Notes: a model not told the origin generated them from the letters alone. A stretch of 64,000 bases of DNA from an uncultured Caulobacterales bacterium (GCA_903884425.1 CAISEP010000007.1:1-64000), one strand, 5' to 3'. Shown: positions 34,641-43,713, counted from the first letter of the stretch. Numbers and translations: made by a program.

Positions 34641-35672
34641 ATGGGTCAGTCGCGTGAGGGGGTGTCGGGCGCGGCGGGCCGGTTCGCCGCAATGTCTCCC
34701 GGGGCGGCTTTGGTCCTCATCGTCGCGACGATCCTGTTGGTGGCCTTCGGGCTGGCCGGAACCGTCGGCGGGGCCTCCCAGGCTCCGCCACTCCGTCATG
34801 CGGCGGGAGAGTCGGACCTTGCCCTCTATCGCGGAATCGTCGCCCGGATGCGCGCGGGTGAAAGCTATGGCCACGCCGCCGTCACCGAGCAGCGGGCACG
34901 GCACTATCCGCTGAGACCGGTCATCGCGATCCGTCCACCGACCCTGGCAACCCTTGTCCGATGGCTGCCGAGCGAGGTCTGGGCGGGAGTCTGCGTTCAG
35001 GGGCTGGCGGTCCTGACCATGCTGTTGTGGACACATCGACTGGACAAGACATTCGGGTCTTCACCCGGCCGCGTCATCGGCCTGTGCCTGCTGGGCATGG
35101 GGTTTCTCGGGGCGCTTCTGGGCACGGGCAGCTGCATGTTTCACGAGACCTGGGCCGGCGTTCTGGTGGGTCTTTCCCTGGCCCTGAGAACGGAAAAGCG
35201 GTTTGTCGCCTCTGCGATCACGGCGGGACTCGCCGCAGCCTTCCGGGAGCTGGCGCTTCCCTATGTGCTGGTCATGGCCGTCGTTGCCCGGCTGGAGGGC
35301 CGTCGGCGGGAAGCCCTGACCTTTGCGGGCGTCGGAGGCGTGACCCTGGCCTATCTGGTGTGGACCTGGGCTCTGGTCAGTCCCCTCGTGCAGCCGCAGG
35401 ACTTGACCTCCGCCGGTTGGGTGCGGTTCAGCGGGTGGAGCTTCGTGCTCGACACGACCCGGTGGAACGGTCTGGTCGCCGCGGGCCAGTCAATCTGGGG
35501 CCCCGGTGCGCGCGGTGTCCTCTGCGCCGTGGTCGCGCCCCTGTGCCTGTTGGGGGCCATGAACTGGCGGGGAACAGGCCTCAGGCTGCCGCCGGCATTG
35601 TGGCGGCACTCCGCCTTCAGCAGGACATCGCGGACGGCCCCGTCCGGTCGCCGGATGCGGGTCTTGATGTGA
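34641..35672 (+). CDS. Truncated polytopic membrane protein (GT-C-like), C-terminus replaced
   Basis: A 343-codon frame with ATG at 34641 behind AAGGGGAA. About eight hydrophobic segments are visible, starting with ALVLIVATILLVAFGLAGTVGG. The first periplasmic loop has LYRGIVARMRAGESY and YPLRPVIAIRPPTLATL, resembling GT-C / ArnT-like membrane glycosyltransferases. Membrane-protein character is normal to about residue 313 (LGAMNWRGTG), then the frame reads through SFRTSR/Arg-rich sequence that is antisense to the convergent GAF-PAS gene. The native C-terminal helices appear to be missing. Confidence 0.6.
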   Translation: MGQSREGVSGAAGRFAAMSPGAALVLIVATILLVAFGLAGTVGGASQAPPLRHAAGESDLALYRGIVARMRAGESYGHAAVTEQRARHYPLRPVIAIRPPTLATLVRWLPSEVWAGVCVQGLAVLTMLLWTHRLDKTFGSSPGRVIGLCLLGMGFLGALLGTGSCMFHETWAGVLVGLSLALRTEKRFVASAITAGLAAAFRELALPYVLVMAVVARLEGRRREALTFAGVGGVTLAYLVWTWALVSPLVQPQDLTSAGWVRFSGWSFVLDTTRWNGLVAAGQSIWGPGARGVLCAVVAPLCLLGAMNWRGTGLRLPPALWRHSAFSRTSRTAPSGRRMRVLM

Positions 35673-36448
35673 TAGCCCTCGCCCGTCGCCAGGGCGTGTT
35701 GCACCAGGTCCGTCACCCTCTGGCGGTCTTCCTCGGCATAGAGCTCGAAGGTCGAGGCCATGTCGCCCTGATAGTCGTTCGGGTCGATCCCGTGAATGGC
35801 ATAGGCCAGGGGCGATCCGTGGAACCGCTCTGTCTGGACATCGTACTTCCAGGTGGCGACGCCGGAGATGGACTCGGTCATCTCCGCCACGGCGGACTGC
35901 TCCGCGAGCAGCACGTCCCGGCGCAGGACCTCGAACCGTTCCGACACGATCCGCGCCACCAGCTTCAGCCAGTCGAGGTCGGCGGCGTCCGGGGCTGGCC
36001 GCGGCCGGGTGTCCATGACCGACAGGGCCCCGAGCCGGGCCCCCTGGCGATCCGCAACCACCACTCCGGCATAGAAACGGACGCCCAGCGGGCCGGCGAC
36101 CAGGGGCGTCTGGGCAAATCTCGGATCCAGGGTGGCGTCGGGCACGACGAAGGCGGTCCCCGCCGCCTGCTGGATCGCATGGGCGCAGAACGACCAGCTG
36201 CGCGGGGTCTGGCTCATCTCCAGCCCGTGCCGGGCCCGGAACCACTGCCGGTTCTCGTCGACGAGGGAAATGACGGCCATCGGGGCGTTGAAGCGTGCCG
36301 CCGCCTCCCGCACCAGGGCGTCAAGCTCCGGGTCCGGCGGGGCGTCGAGGACACCCAGGGACCGCAGGGCGGCCAGTCTTTCGGCTTCCGATCGGGTCAC
36401 TGCTGTGGACGCCTTGATCTGTCGCTGTAACTCTGGATGGTAGCTCAA
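35351..36448 (-). CDS. Truncated GAF-PAS sensor protein
   Basis: A 365-codon frame. TTG at 36446-36448 gives MSYHPELQRQI. The GAF domain spans about residues 20-175 (ALRSLGVLDAPPDPELD, SLVDENRQWFRARHG, RSWSFCAHAI), and a PAS_3-like domain about 195-290 (GVATWKYDVQTERFHGS, IHPND-like IDPNDYQGD, IRRPDGAVRDVLLKAECR). After GGSLR the expected GVxxDITxRK end of the PAS domain and any output domain (kinase or GGDEF) are absent; the rest is antisense to the convergent membrane-protein gene. The gene was probably once longer. Confidence 0.65.
   Translation of the reverse strand: MSYHPELQRQIKASTAVTRSEAERLAALRSLGVLDAPPDPELDALVREAAARFNAPMAVISLVDENRQWFRARHGLEMSQTPRSWSFCAHAIQQAAGTAFVVPDATLDPRFAQTPLVAGPLGVRFYAGVVVADRQGARLGALSVMDTRPRPAPDAADLDWLKLVARIVSERFEVLRRDVLLAEQSAVAEMTESISGVATWKYDVQTERFHGSPLAYAIHGIDPNDYQGDMASTFELYAEEDRQRVTDLVQHALATGEGYHIKTRIRRPDGAVRDVLLKAECRHNAGGSLRPVPRQFMAPNRHRGATTAQRTPRAPGPQIDWPAATRPFHRVVSSTKLHPLNRTQPAEVKSCGCTRGLTRAQVHTR
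35570..35590. other. Apparent recombination or assembly junction
   Basis: Both convergent genes lose family-like sequence at the same place: the membrane protein after LGAMNWRGTG on the plus strand and the PAS domain after ECRHNAGGSL on the minus strand. No IS element, target duplication or long repeat is visible. A deletion/inversion endpoint in the genome or a join of two unrelated contigs would both produce this. Confidence 0.5.
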
Positions 36449-36655
36449 TGTTGACCGGATTCCGGAAAAAATTTCTGAATAAAATTCGGGATAATCGACC
36501 CGGTTTTCAATCGATTTCTGAAAAAAGTTATGTAAAAACTGTAAAAATTGTCATGTATTCGCGCGATTGATTGAACATATCCGGCCATGACTGCGGACCG
36601 GAAAAGTTGTTCGCAAAATGCTACAAATATCCGCGCGCCGACCGAGGTGCTGAGG
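36449..36655. promoter_or_regulatory. AT-rich, A-tract-rich promoter island
   Basis: This stretch is strikingly AT-rich against flanks near 70 percent GC. It contains repeated A-tracts (near 36467, 36480, 36531, 36534 and 36544) and two copies of ATTTCTGA (36470-36477 and 36514-36521). It lies upstream of the minus-strand GAF-PAS gene and downstream of the DMFase-like gene. It could be curved DNA bound by a MucR/Ros or H-NS-like protein, or a remnant of transferred DNA. I see no open frame or RNA gene in it. Confidence 0.45.
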
Positions 36656-36688
36656 TAGATATCCCTGTCGGCAAGGTCAAGTCCCGAT

Positions 36689-36703
36689 GGGCGCTATGCG
36701 CCC
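36689..36703 (-). terminator. Hairpin at the end of the DMFase-like gene
   Basis: GGGCGC (36689-36694) pairs perfectly with GCGCCC (36698-36703) around TAT. It overlaps the TAG stop codon (36694-36696) of the DMFase-like gene. No U-tract follows on the minus strand, so intrinsic termination is doubtful. Confidence 0.3.
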
Positions 36704-38223
36704 GGGGGCCGCGCCAGGACGTTGCGGGTGATCCCTTCGATGAAGGGGTCCCGGGCGGCCAGGCCGTGGGCCCACTCGGTGGTGCCGCCGTTGAAGACGT
36801 GGCCGTTCCCGCGCCGGAAACAGCCCATCACCGCATGTCCGCGCAGCACCCGCGCCTGTCCCCGGGGGCTGCTGTCGCCAAAGGCGATGCCGGCCACCAC
36901 GTCGAGCTGTTCCGGCGGGATCAGCGGCGCATAGGGGCTGTCGGCCTCGGCAAAGGTACAGGGGGCGAGGGCGAGGATCTCCAGCTCCGCCGGGACGCCC
37001 AGTCGCGGCACGGCGACCGGCAGGCCGTCGTCGTCGAAGCTGATCGCGCAGCCGTCGTTCTCGTAGCCGATCAGGGGCAGGGCATCGCCGATCACGTCCC
37101 CCCAGTAGAGGTCGAGCCCGGCCAGGGCCCAGTGATCGGGACGATAGATGGTGTAGCCGCCGATTCCCCGGGCCACGCAGTTCCCCAGGCGGTGATAGCC
37201 GCCGAAGATGAAGCTCAGGCCCGTGATCCGCGCTTCCGGGCGGTCGAACAGGGGGTGGGACCACAGGTGGGTGGCGGCGGCGTCGGCGGCTTCGGCCTCC
37301 AGCCCCTTCCACTTGTGGCAGATCATCCGGCGGCCCCCGTCCTCCCAGCGGACCTTCCAGAAGGCGGTGTTGCCGGACAGGATCACCAGCGACCCGCCGC
37401 GGTCGACGAACTGCTCGATCCGGTCCCGCTGGGGGGCGGACCAGTATTCGCTGTGGCCGACCAGGATCACCCGGTCATAGGCCGCGAGCGCGTCCGGATC
37501 GGCGTCGAGGTCGTGGTCGGTGAGATAGTCGAAGCGGCGCGTCTCCACCCCCTCCGCCCAGCGGACATAGGCCTCCTCCCATTTCTGCAGGAAGCCGGCG
37601 GAGCCGTCATAGGGGCTCTGGCCGTGGGCGCGGGACCAGACGGAGTCCGCCCCCGCCCAGGGCCGCCGCCCGAAGCCGCGCTTGGTCAGGTTGACCAGAC
37701 GCGGCATGCCCGGCGGCGGGGCCAGCAGCATCTGGGCGAAGGGCCGCTGGGTGGACAGGACGCCGACGGCCCCCTGCATGGCCTCCGGCAGGGCGGCGCG
37801 GCCCTCCATCAGGGCGGCCACGTCGCAATAGGCATTGGCCCCGCCCCAGTAGTTGTAGGCGTGCCAGCTGTTGGTGGACAGCACCAGCACCTCTCGCGCG
37901 GTCTGCCCCTTCGCCGCCTGCACGCAGACGAAATGGTGCGCCGTCTCGCCGCGGCCGTCGGTCAGGGCAAGGTCGTAATAGCCGCTGCGCCAGTCCGCCC
38001 CGATGGTGACCTCGAGGGCGGACGGCCAGCCGCACCCGGCAGAGACGGCATCGGCGGGGGTGGGGTGGTGCCCGATGGCAATGCCGTCCCGGCGCAGGAC
38101 GCGCACCGGCTCCGCACCGATCCGGGTGATCTCGAGGGTGCAGGGGCCCCCGTCCCCGGAGGCGCACAGGCCGAAGGTCTCACCCGGTCGCAGGCTGGTG
38201 CGGTCCGCATAGCAGGCGATCAT
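36694..38223 (-). CDS. N,N-dimethylformamidase beta-subunit-like protein
   Basis: A 509-residue protein of the DMFase large-subunit C-terminal type (PF20254-like). Characteristic segments are VLVLSTNSWHAYNYWGGANAYC, YDYL-like RFDYLTDHDLDADP, VILVGHSEYWSAPQRDRIEQFVDRGG, LVILSGNTAFWKVRW, and GNGHVFNGGTTEWAHGL at the C-terminus. The N-terminus (MIACYADRTSLRPGETFGLCAS) is a beta-sandwich entry; the lectin-like insertion of true DMFase is shorter. It may hydrolyse an amide, but the family is broad. It is the last gene of a minus-strand run with a TonB receptor, split transketolase and aminotransferase. Confidence 0.82.
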   Translation of the reverse strand: MIACYADRTSLRPGETFGLCASGDGGPCTLEITRIGAEPVRVLRRDGIAIGHHPTPADAVSAGCGWPSALEVTIGADWRSGYYDLALTDGRGETAHHFVCVQAAKGQTAREVLVLSTNSWHAYNYWGGANAYCDVAALMEGRAALPEAMQGAVGVLSTQRPFAQMLLAPPPGMPRLVNLTKRGFGRRPWAGADSVWSRAHGQSPYDGSAGFLQKWEEAYVRWAEGVETRRFDYLTDHDLDADPDALAAYDRVILVGHSEYWSAPQRDRIEQFVDRGGSLVILSGNTAFWKVRWEDGGRRMICHKWKGLEAEAADAAATHLWSHPLFDRPEARITGLSFIFGGYHRLGNCVARGIGGYTIYRPDHWALAGLDLYWGDVIGDALPLIGYENDGCAISFDDDGLPVAVPRLGVPAELEILALAPCTFAEADSPYAPLIPPEQLDVVAGIAFGDSSPRGQARVLRGHAVMGCFRRGNGHVFNGGTTEWAHGLAARDPFIEGITRNVLARPPGA

Positions 38224-38261
38224 GGCGGGTCCTTCGGTCTGGCGCGGTGGTGGCCGCCCTG

Positions 38262-40571
38262 TCAGTAGCGGAAGTTCGCCTCGACCCCCACGGTGCGGGG
38301 CATGCCGCGGATGCCCTGGATGAAGCCGAAGGGGTTGGTCAGGTCGAAGGCGTCCAGCAGGTACTTCTTGTCCGCCAGGTTCCGGGCAAAGGCCGCCACC
38401 TCCCACTTCTCCTGATGGAAGCGATAGGCCACCCGCAGGTTCTCCAGCCAGTAGCCGTCCTGGGTGGTGTAGCGGTCGTTGGAGATGTCGAAGAACTGGT
38501 GGCTCTTGAAGGTGGCGTTGAACTGCAGGTCCAGCACCCCTTCGCCGACGGGGTGGGTGTAGTCGAGGATGCCGGAGAACGAGGTGTGCGGCGACAGGGG
38601 CAGCTGGTTGCCCGTGAAGTTGGGCTGGGACGGATCGACGCTGGAGATGAAGTCGTCCAGCCGGGTCTCCAGGATGCCCAGGTTGAAGTGGGCCGTCAGG
38701 TTCGGGAACGGCCGGGCGATCACTTCCGCATCAAGGCCATCGGTGTGGGCCTTGCGGGCATTGTCCAGCACGTTCACCGGCAGCCCGGTCCCGCCGGACA
38801 CCGGCGGCACCAGCACGAACACCTGCAGCTTCTCGTACTCGTTGTAGAAGGCGGCCAGGTCGATGACGAGGCGGTTGTCGAACAGGCTGGACTTCAGCCC
38901 GGCCTCGTAGGTGGTCACGGTTTCCGGCTGGACAGGCTTCAGCTGCAGCGCGATCTCCGCCGGGCTGGTGGACAGGAAGCTGCCGTTGAAGTCGCCGCTC
39001 TTGAAGCCGGTGGCGGCGCTGGCGTAGGCGTGGACATCCTTGGTGAAGTGATAGTCCGCCGCCACCCGCCAGGAGAAGGCCCCCTTGCTCAGGCTCTGGT
39101 GGGAGTCGGCCAGGAGGGCTTCCGGGGCGAAGTGGTCCATGCCCCCGGACTGGACGAGGATGCCGCCCACATAGTGGAAGTCCCGCTGCTCGCTGGTATA
39201 GCGCCCGCCCAGGGTCAGCTTCAGCTTGTCGGTGACCGCATAGTTGGCCTGGCCGAAGATGGCTTCCGCATCCGTGGTCTGGGCCGAGTGGTCGGTGCCG
39301 ATGGCCGCGGAGCCGTCACCGCCCCCCGCGCCGACGAACTTGTCCAGGTCCAGGAACAGGTAGATCGGCTGGTTCTGCTTCAGGTCCTCGTGCAGGTAGT
39401 AGACCCCGCCCACCCAGTCGAGCCGGTCGTCGGAATGGGCGACGCGGAACTCCTGGGTGAAGGTGTTGGACCGCACACCGAAGTCGATCTCCAGCAGCCG
39501 GTTGGGGGAGGCGTCGGAATCCTCCGGGTGGATCTTGTCGTTGTGCTCGACGGAGCTGATCGAGGTCCAGGTCAGCCCGGAGGCCTCGAAGTCGGCGCGG
39601 AGATAGGAGCCGAGACTGTTCACCTTCAGGTGCTTCTGGCGGTTGTAGGCCCCGTGCAGGAAGTCCTTCGGCGTGCCGTAGCCGAAGGCGTCGACGCAGC
39701 CTCCGGCATAGGCCGCGGCGATGGAGCACTGGGCCCCCGTGGAGGGGTCGAGGTCGCCGATGTGCAGATATTCCGCCGGCCGGTTGTCCACGAAGCCGCC
39801 ATGGACATTGAACAGCACCTTCAGCTTGTCCGTCGGCTTCCACAGGAGGGCGAGGCGGGTTGCGGCGTTGTTGGCCCCGTTCTCCATGTTGCCGGTGAGG
39901 TCGTTCTTCACATAGCCCTCGGACTCGTTGACCACGAGGGCGGCGCGATAGTCCAGCTTGTCGGTGATCGGCCCGCCGACCCCGCCTTCGAGGTTGACCG
40001 TGTTGAAGGAACTGTATTCTGCGTGCAGGTCGGCCTTGAAGGTGTCGCTGGGCTTCACGGAGATGAAGTTCACCGCCCCGCCGCTGGAGTTGCGGCCATA
40101 GAGGGTGCCCTGGGGCCCCTTCAGCACCTCGATCCGCTCCAGGTCAAAGGTCTGGAAGGTCTGGGAGGCGGGGGAGCTCAGATAGACCTCGTCCACATAG
40201 ATGCCGTTGGGCCCGGCATTGTTGGTGTCGTAGTCATTGAGGCCGATGCCGCGGATGGTGATGATCGGCTGGTTGCCGGGACCGGCGGGCAGGGCGAGGT
40301 CCACGTTCGGCGTGACGGCGGCCAGGTCCGTGGAGGACTTCAGGCCGAGGTCCGAGATCATCTTGGCGCTGAAGGCCTGGATCGAGACCGGCACGTTCTG
40401 GATGTTCTCGCTCTTCTTCTGGGCGGTGACGATCACCTCTTCCACCTGGGCGGGGGAGGACGATGCGTCCGCCGCCAGCGCGGCCGTGCCGGCACCCAGA
40501 CAGATCAGGGAGGAGAGAGCGGTTCCGGCGACCAGAAGGTGGCGGGACAGTTTGGAGTGCAGAACGCGCAT
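38262..40571 (-). CDS. TonB-dependent receptor
   Basis: A 769-residue outer-membrane receptor. The signal peptide ends near AALAADAS, a TonB-box-like VEEVIVTAQKKSE follows, then a plug domain with IQNVPVSIQAF, ITIRGIGLNDYDTNNAG and VLKGPQGTLYGRNSSGGAVNFIS. The rest is a beta-barrel ending in the aromatic Tyr of GVEANFRY. The plug sequence is of the sphingomonad/caulobacter type that imports carbon substrates rather than siderophores. It probably imports the compound processed by the flanking aminotransferase/transketolase/DMFase-like genes. A 45-base gap separates it from the transketolase genes. Confidence 0.93.
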   Translation of the reverse strand: MRVLHSKLSRHLLVAGTALSSLICLGAGTAALAADASSSPAQVEEVIVTAQKKSENIQNVPVSIQAFSAKMISDLGLKSSTDLAAVTPNVDLALPAGPGNQPIITIRGIGLNDYDTNNAGPNGIYVDEVYLSSPASQTFQTFDLERIEVLKGPQGTLYGRNSSGGAVNFISVKPSDTFKADLHAEYSSFNTVNLEGGVGGPITDKLDYRAALVVNESEGYVKNDLTGNMENGANNAATRLALLWKPTDKLKVLFNVHGGFVDNRPAEYLHIGDLDPSTGAQCSIAAAYAGGCVDAFGYGTPKDFLHGAYNRQKHLKVNSLGSYLRADFEASGLTWTSISSVEHNDKIHPEDSDASPNRLLEIDFGVRSNTFTQEFRVAHSDDRLDWVGGVYYLHEDLKQNQPIYLFLDLDKFVGAGGGDGSAAIGTDHSAQTTDAEAIFGQANYAVTDKLKLTLGGRYTSEQRDFHYVGGILVQSGGMDHFAPEALLADSHQSLSKGAFSWRVAADYHFTKDVHAYASAATGFKSGDFNGSFLSTSPAEIALQLKPVQPETVTTYEAGLKSSLFDNRLVIDLAAFYNEYEKLQVFVLVPPVSGGTGLPVNVLDNARKAHTDGLDAEVIARPFPNLTAHFNLGILETRLDDFISSVDPSQPNFTGNQLPLSPHTSFSGILDYTHPVGEGVLDLQFNATFKSHQFFDISNDRYTTQDGYWLENLRVAYRFHQEKWEVAAFARNLADKKYLLDAFDLTNPFGFIQGIRGMPRTVGVEANFRY

Positions 40572-40616
40572 GGTGAGTTTCCCCCTGATTTTGTGGCTGT
40601 TGGGATGTCCGGGTTT

Positions 40617-41606
40617 CTAGAGTGCGTGCAGAGACAGGACCTTCTGGACGATGTGATGCGGTGTCAGGCCGTAGTGCTCGGCCAGGTAGTCGGTGGTGGC
40701 GCCCTCGGCGAACACGTCCTGGACGCCGACCATGCCGAAGCGCGGCGCGGCCCCGGCCAGCATCAGCGCCTCGGCGGTCATGGATCCCAGGCCGCCGATG
40801 ACGGAGTGGTTCTCCGCGGTCACGACGATCCGGTGGCGACGGGCCAGGGACACGGCCAGGTCGGTGTCATAGGGCTTGAGGCTGGCCATGTTGGCCACGG
40901 TGACGCTGAGGCCCCGGTCGGCCAGGCGGTCGGCGGCGGACAGGGCGGCCTCCACCATCATGCCGCAGGCCAGGAGGGCCACGTCCTCGCCCTCCCGCAG
41001 CACCTGGCCGCGCCCGATCTCGAAGGGCTTGAGAGGGGTGGTCTCGTCCGGCCGGGCGCTGGCCACCTGCATGCGCAGATAGACCGGGCCGGGATGATCC
41101 ACGGCGGCGCGGACGACGGCGGCCACCTGCTCCGGGCCCGAGGGCTCGATCACCGTCATGTGGGGCAGGGCCCGCATCAGGGCGATGTCGTCCGTGGCCT
41201 GGTGCGAGACCCCCAGCGGCGTGGTCAGGCCCGGAATGAAGCCCGCCAGCTTCACCGGCAGCCTCGGATAGGCCACCTGCATGGCCACCTGGTCATAGAC
41301 CCGCCGCGTGATGAAGACGCAGAAGCTGTGGGCAAAGGCCACGTCGCCGCATCGGGCCATGCCCGCGGCCGCCCCCACCATGTTGGCTTCCTGGATGCCC
41401 ATCATGAAGAAGCGGTCGGGCAGCTCGTCCCGGAACAGGAAGGTCTCCGTCGGCTGGCTGAGGTCGGCCCCGAGGCAGACGATGCGCGGATCAGCCCTAG
41501 CCTCCGCCAGCAGGGCGCGGCCATAGGTGCGGCTGGTCAGGGCCTCGTGCCGGTGGTCCCGGGCATCGGCAAAGCCGCCCATGGTGCGGATCGGCGTGTC
41601 GGTCAC
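40617..41606 (-). CDS. Transketolase C-terminal subunit
   Basis: A 329-residue protein with a pyrimidine-binding domain (catalytic Glu in FFMMGIQEANMVGAAAGMA; ITRRVYDQVAMQVAYPRLPVKL) and a C-terminal domain with VALLACGMMVEAALSAADRL and GGLGSMTAEAL. It corresponds to the second half of a full-length transketolase. GTG at 41604-41606 overlaps the stop of the N-terminal-subunit gene (GTGA). Together they form a split TPP-dependent transketolase, a form often dedicated to a special pathway rather than the pentose phosphate route. Confidence 0.9.
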   Translation of the reverse strand: MTDTPIRTMGGFADARDHRHEALTSRTYGRALLAEARADPRIVCLGADLSQPTETFLFRDELPDRFFMMGIQEANMVGAAAGMARCGDVAFAHSFCVFITRRVYDQVAMQVAYPRLPVKLAGFIPGLTTPLGVSHQATDDIALMRALPHMTVIEPSGPEQVAAVVRAAVDHPGPVYLRMQVASARPDETTPLKPFEIGRGQVLREGEDVALLACGMMVEAALSAADRLADRGLSVTVANMASLKPYDTDLAVSLARRHRIVVTAENHSVIGGLGSMTAEALMLAGAAPRFGMVGVQDVFAEGATTDYLAEHYGLTPHHIVQKVLSLHAL

Positions 41607-42436
41607 GGGGCCGCTCCTTCCAGCCGGGCCAGCGCCCTGTCCGCGTCCTCCGGCGTGATCCGGGCGAGGTGGCTCAGCCGTCCCTCCAGGAAGTCCACTC
41701 CGGCACCGGCCAGGGTGCGGGCCACGATCAGGAATGGCTTGCCGGCGGTGGAACGGGCCGTGTCCAGGGCGGTGACGATGGCGGCCATGTCGTTGCCGTC
41801 GATCTCCGTGGCCGCCCAGCCGAAGGCCTCGAACTTGGGGCCGATGGGGTCCATGGCCACGACCTTGTCCGTGTGGCCCTCCACCTGCATGAAGTTGCGG
41901 TCGATGATCATGCACAGGTTGTCGAGGCCGAAGCCCCCGGCGCTGAGGGCCGCTTCCCAGACCTGACCCTCCTGCAGTTCCCCGTCGCCCAGCACCACAT
42001 AGACCCGCGCCCGGCTGCCCCGACGCCTGAGGGACAGGGCCATGCCCACCGCCACGGACAGACCCTGGCCGAGGGAGCCGCAGGTGGCCTCCACCAACGG
42101 GCCGACCCGCTCCGACGCGTTCACCTCGTAGGGCGAGCCGTCCAGGGTGTAGGCGTCCAGCGCGCTCGGCGGGATCAGCCCCCGCTCCGCCAGGGTGGCA
42201 TAGAAGATCGCCGTGTTGTGGGCGGTGGACAGGATGAAGCGGTCCCGCTCCGCCCAGGTCGGGTCGGTCTCGGACAGGTCGAGCTCGGAGAAGTACAGGG
42301 CCGCGAACAGGTCGGCGGCACCCAGCCCCTGCTGCAGGTAGCCGATCTTCAGCCGGGCCACCATGCGCACCACCTGCCGCCGCAGCACGGTGGCGCGCTC
42401 GGTCAGTTCCGCCAGGCTGTAGCGGTTGTGTCTCAT
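41603..42436 (-). CDS. Transketolase N-terminal subunit
   Basis: A 277-residue TPP-binding domain. The TPP/Mg motif is VVLGDGELQEGQVWEAALSA to IIDRN, and CGSLGQGLSVAVGMALSLRRRG is the conserved transketolase helix. It starts MRHNRYSLAELTERA at ATG 42434-42436, overlapping the stop of the aminotransferase gene by four bases. It requires the partner encoded immediately downstream. The donor and acceptor sugars, or sugar-like substrates, are unknown. Confidence 0.9.
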   Translation of the reverse strand: MRHNRYSLAELTERATVLRRQVVRMVARLKIGYLQQGLGAADLFAALYFSELDLSETDPTWAERDRFILSTAHNTAIFYATLAERGLIPPSALDAYTLDGSPYEVNASERVGPLVEATCGSLGQGLSVAVGMALSLRRRGSRARVYVVLGDGELQEGQVWEAALSAGGFGLDNLCMIIDRNFMQVEGHTDKVVAMDPIGPKFEAFGWAATEIDGNDMAAIVTALDTARSTAGKPFLIVARTLAGAGVDFLEGRLSHLARITPEDADRALARLEGAAP

Positions 42437-43713
42437 GCCAGCCGGAACGCCATCTTGGCCACGGGGCCGAGCCCCGGTGCCGCCGTGCGCAGGGCCTTGA
42501 AGCTGGCCTCCGCGGCGTCGAGGGCAAAGGCGATGTCCGCGTCGGTCATGGCGTTGCACAGGAACATGTTGTGCCAGGGATGGGTGTAGACCCCCCGCTC
42601 CAGCATGGAGGTCGCCCAGGCAAAGCCCAGCCGCAGGTCCTTGTCGTCGTCGAACAGGAACAGGGGCATCTGCACCGGCCCGGTCTGGCGGAAGCCGAAG
42701 CCCGCGGCGCTGGCCCGTTCCGCCAGGCCGTCCCGCAGCTTCTGGCCCAGCCGGATCGTATGCTCGAGATAGTCGGTCTCGCGGATCAGCCGCAGGGTCT
42801 CCAGCCCCGCCGCCATGGGGGCTGCCTGGTACCAGTAGGAGCCGGTCACATAGATGCCGGCCGCCGCCGCCCGCACCTTGTCCGAGCCCAGCAGGGCCGA
42901 GATCGGGTGGCCGTTGGCGATGCACTTGCCCCAGGTGGACAGGTCCGGCTGCACGCCGATGGCGGACCAGCTGCAGTCCCGGGCGAGGCGGAAACCGGCG
43001 CGGACATCGTCCACGATCAGCACCGCGCCGGTCTGGTCGCAGATCTCCCGGGCGCGGCGGGCATAGGCCAGGGACGGGCTCTCCTGGTCGATGAAGGCGT
43101 CATGCTTGATGGGCGCGGCGAAGATGGCGGCCAGGTCGTCCCCGGCCTCCGCCGCCGCGGCGTTCAGGCTCTCCACGTCATTGTAGGTGCAGTGAATCTG
43201 GTGGGCGCGGTCGCTGGGCAGGGTGCCGCTGGGGCGGGGCGTGCACCAGGGCGCGGCCCCGTGATAGGCCCCCTTGGCCAGGATCAGCTTCTGGCGACCC
43301 GTATGGGCCCGGGCCGTGACCATGGCCATGGAGGTGGCGTCCGTGCCGTTCTTGCAGAACATGGCCCAGTCCGCGTGGCTGACCATGCCGACAAAGGCCT
43401 CCGCCAGTTCCACCAGCCGGGCGGTGGGGCCGGTCAGCGTGTCCGCCTGCTCCATCTGCCGGACGAAGGCGGCGTTGATCGACGGATGGCCATAGCCGAA
43501 CAGGTTGGGGCCATAGCCGCACATGAAGTCCAGATAGGGGGTGCCGTCCACGTCCCAGATCCTCGCCCCCTCCGCCCGCTCGAAGAACTGCGGATAGCCG
43601 TCGGGCACCATGGCCACGGACTGGTGGCCCCACATGCCGCCTGGGATCACCGCGGCGGCCCGTTCGAGCAGGGCACGTTGCTGGCTGTTGGGCTGGCTGT
43701 TGGGCGTCGGCAT
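42433..43713 (-). CDS. Class III PLP-dependent aminotransferase (glutamate-1-semialdehyde mutase-like)
   Basis: A 426-residue fold-type I enzyme. GARIWDVDGTPYLDFMCGYGPNLFGYGHP is the N-terminal hallmark, FCKNGTDATSMAM binds the PLP phosphate, LIVDDVRAGFR has the Asp for the pyridine nitrogen, and DLSTWGKCIANGHPISALLG contains the Schiff-base Lys. The sequence is closer to HemL-like aminomutases than to ornithine or GABA aminotransferases. It is the promoter-proximal gene of the operon, preceded by a palindrome shared with the MFS gene. It probably deaminates or transaminates the imported amine. Confidence 0.88.
   Translation of the reverse strand: MPTPNSQPNSQQRALLERAAAVIPGGMWGHQSVAMVPDGYPQFFERAEGARIWDVDGTPYLDFMCGYGPNLFGYGHPSINAAFVRQMEQADTLTGPTARLVELAEAFVGMVSHADWAMFCKNGTDATSMAMVTARAHTGRQKLILAKGAYHGAAPWCTPRPSGTLPSDRAHQIHCTYNDVESLNAAAAEAGDDLAAIFAAPIKHDAFIDQESPSLAYARRAREICDQTGAVLIVDDVRAGFRLARDCSWSAIGVQPDLSTWGKCIANGHPISALLGSDKVRAAAAGIYVTGSYWYQAAPMAAGLETLRLIRETDYLEHTIRLGQKLRDGLAERASAAGFGFRQTGPVQMPLFLFDDDKDLRLGFAWATSMLERGVYTHPWHNMFLCNAMTDADIAFALDAAEASFKALRTAAPGLGPVAKMAFRLA

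Noticed and set aside
38247-41966. A plus-strand frame of more than 1200 codons opposite the TonB receptor and transketolase genes
   Set aside because: Antisense to well-recognised proteins; composition is typical of shadow frames.
42437-42925. N-terminal extension of the transketolase N-subunit
   Set aside because: It would run through the 3' end of the aminotransferase gene in another frame; ATG at 42436 with the 4-base overlap fits better.
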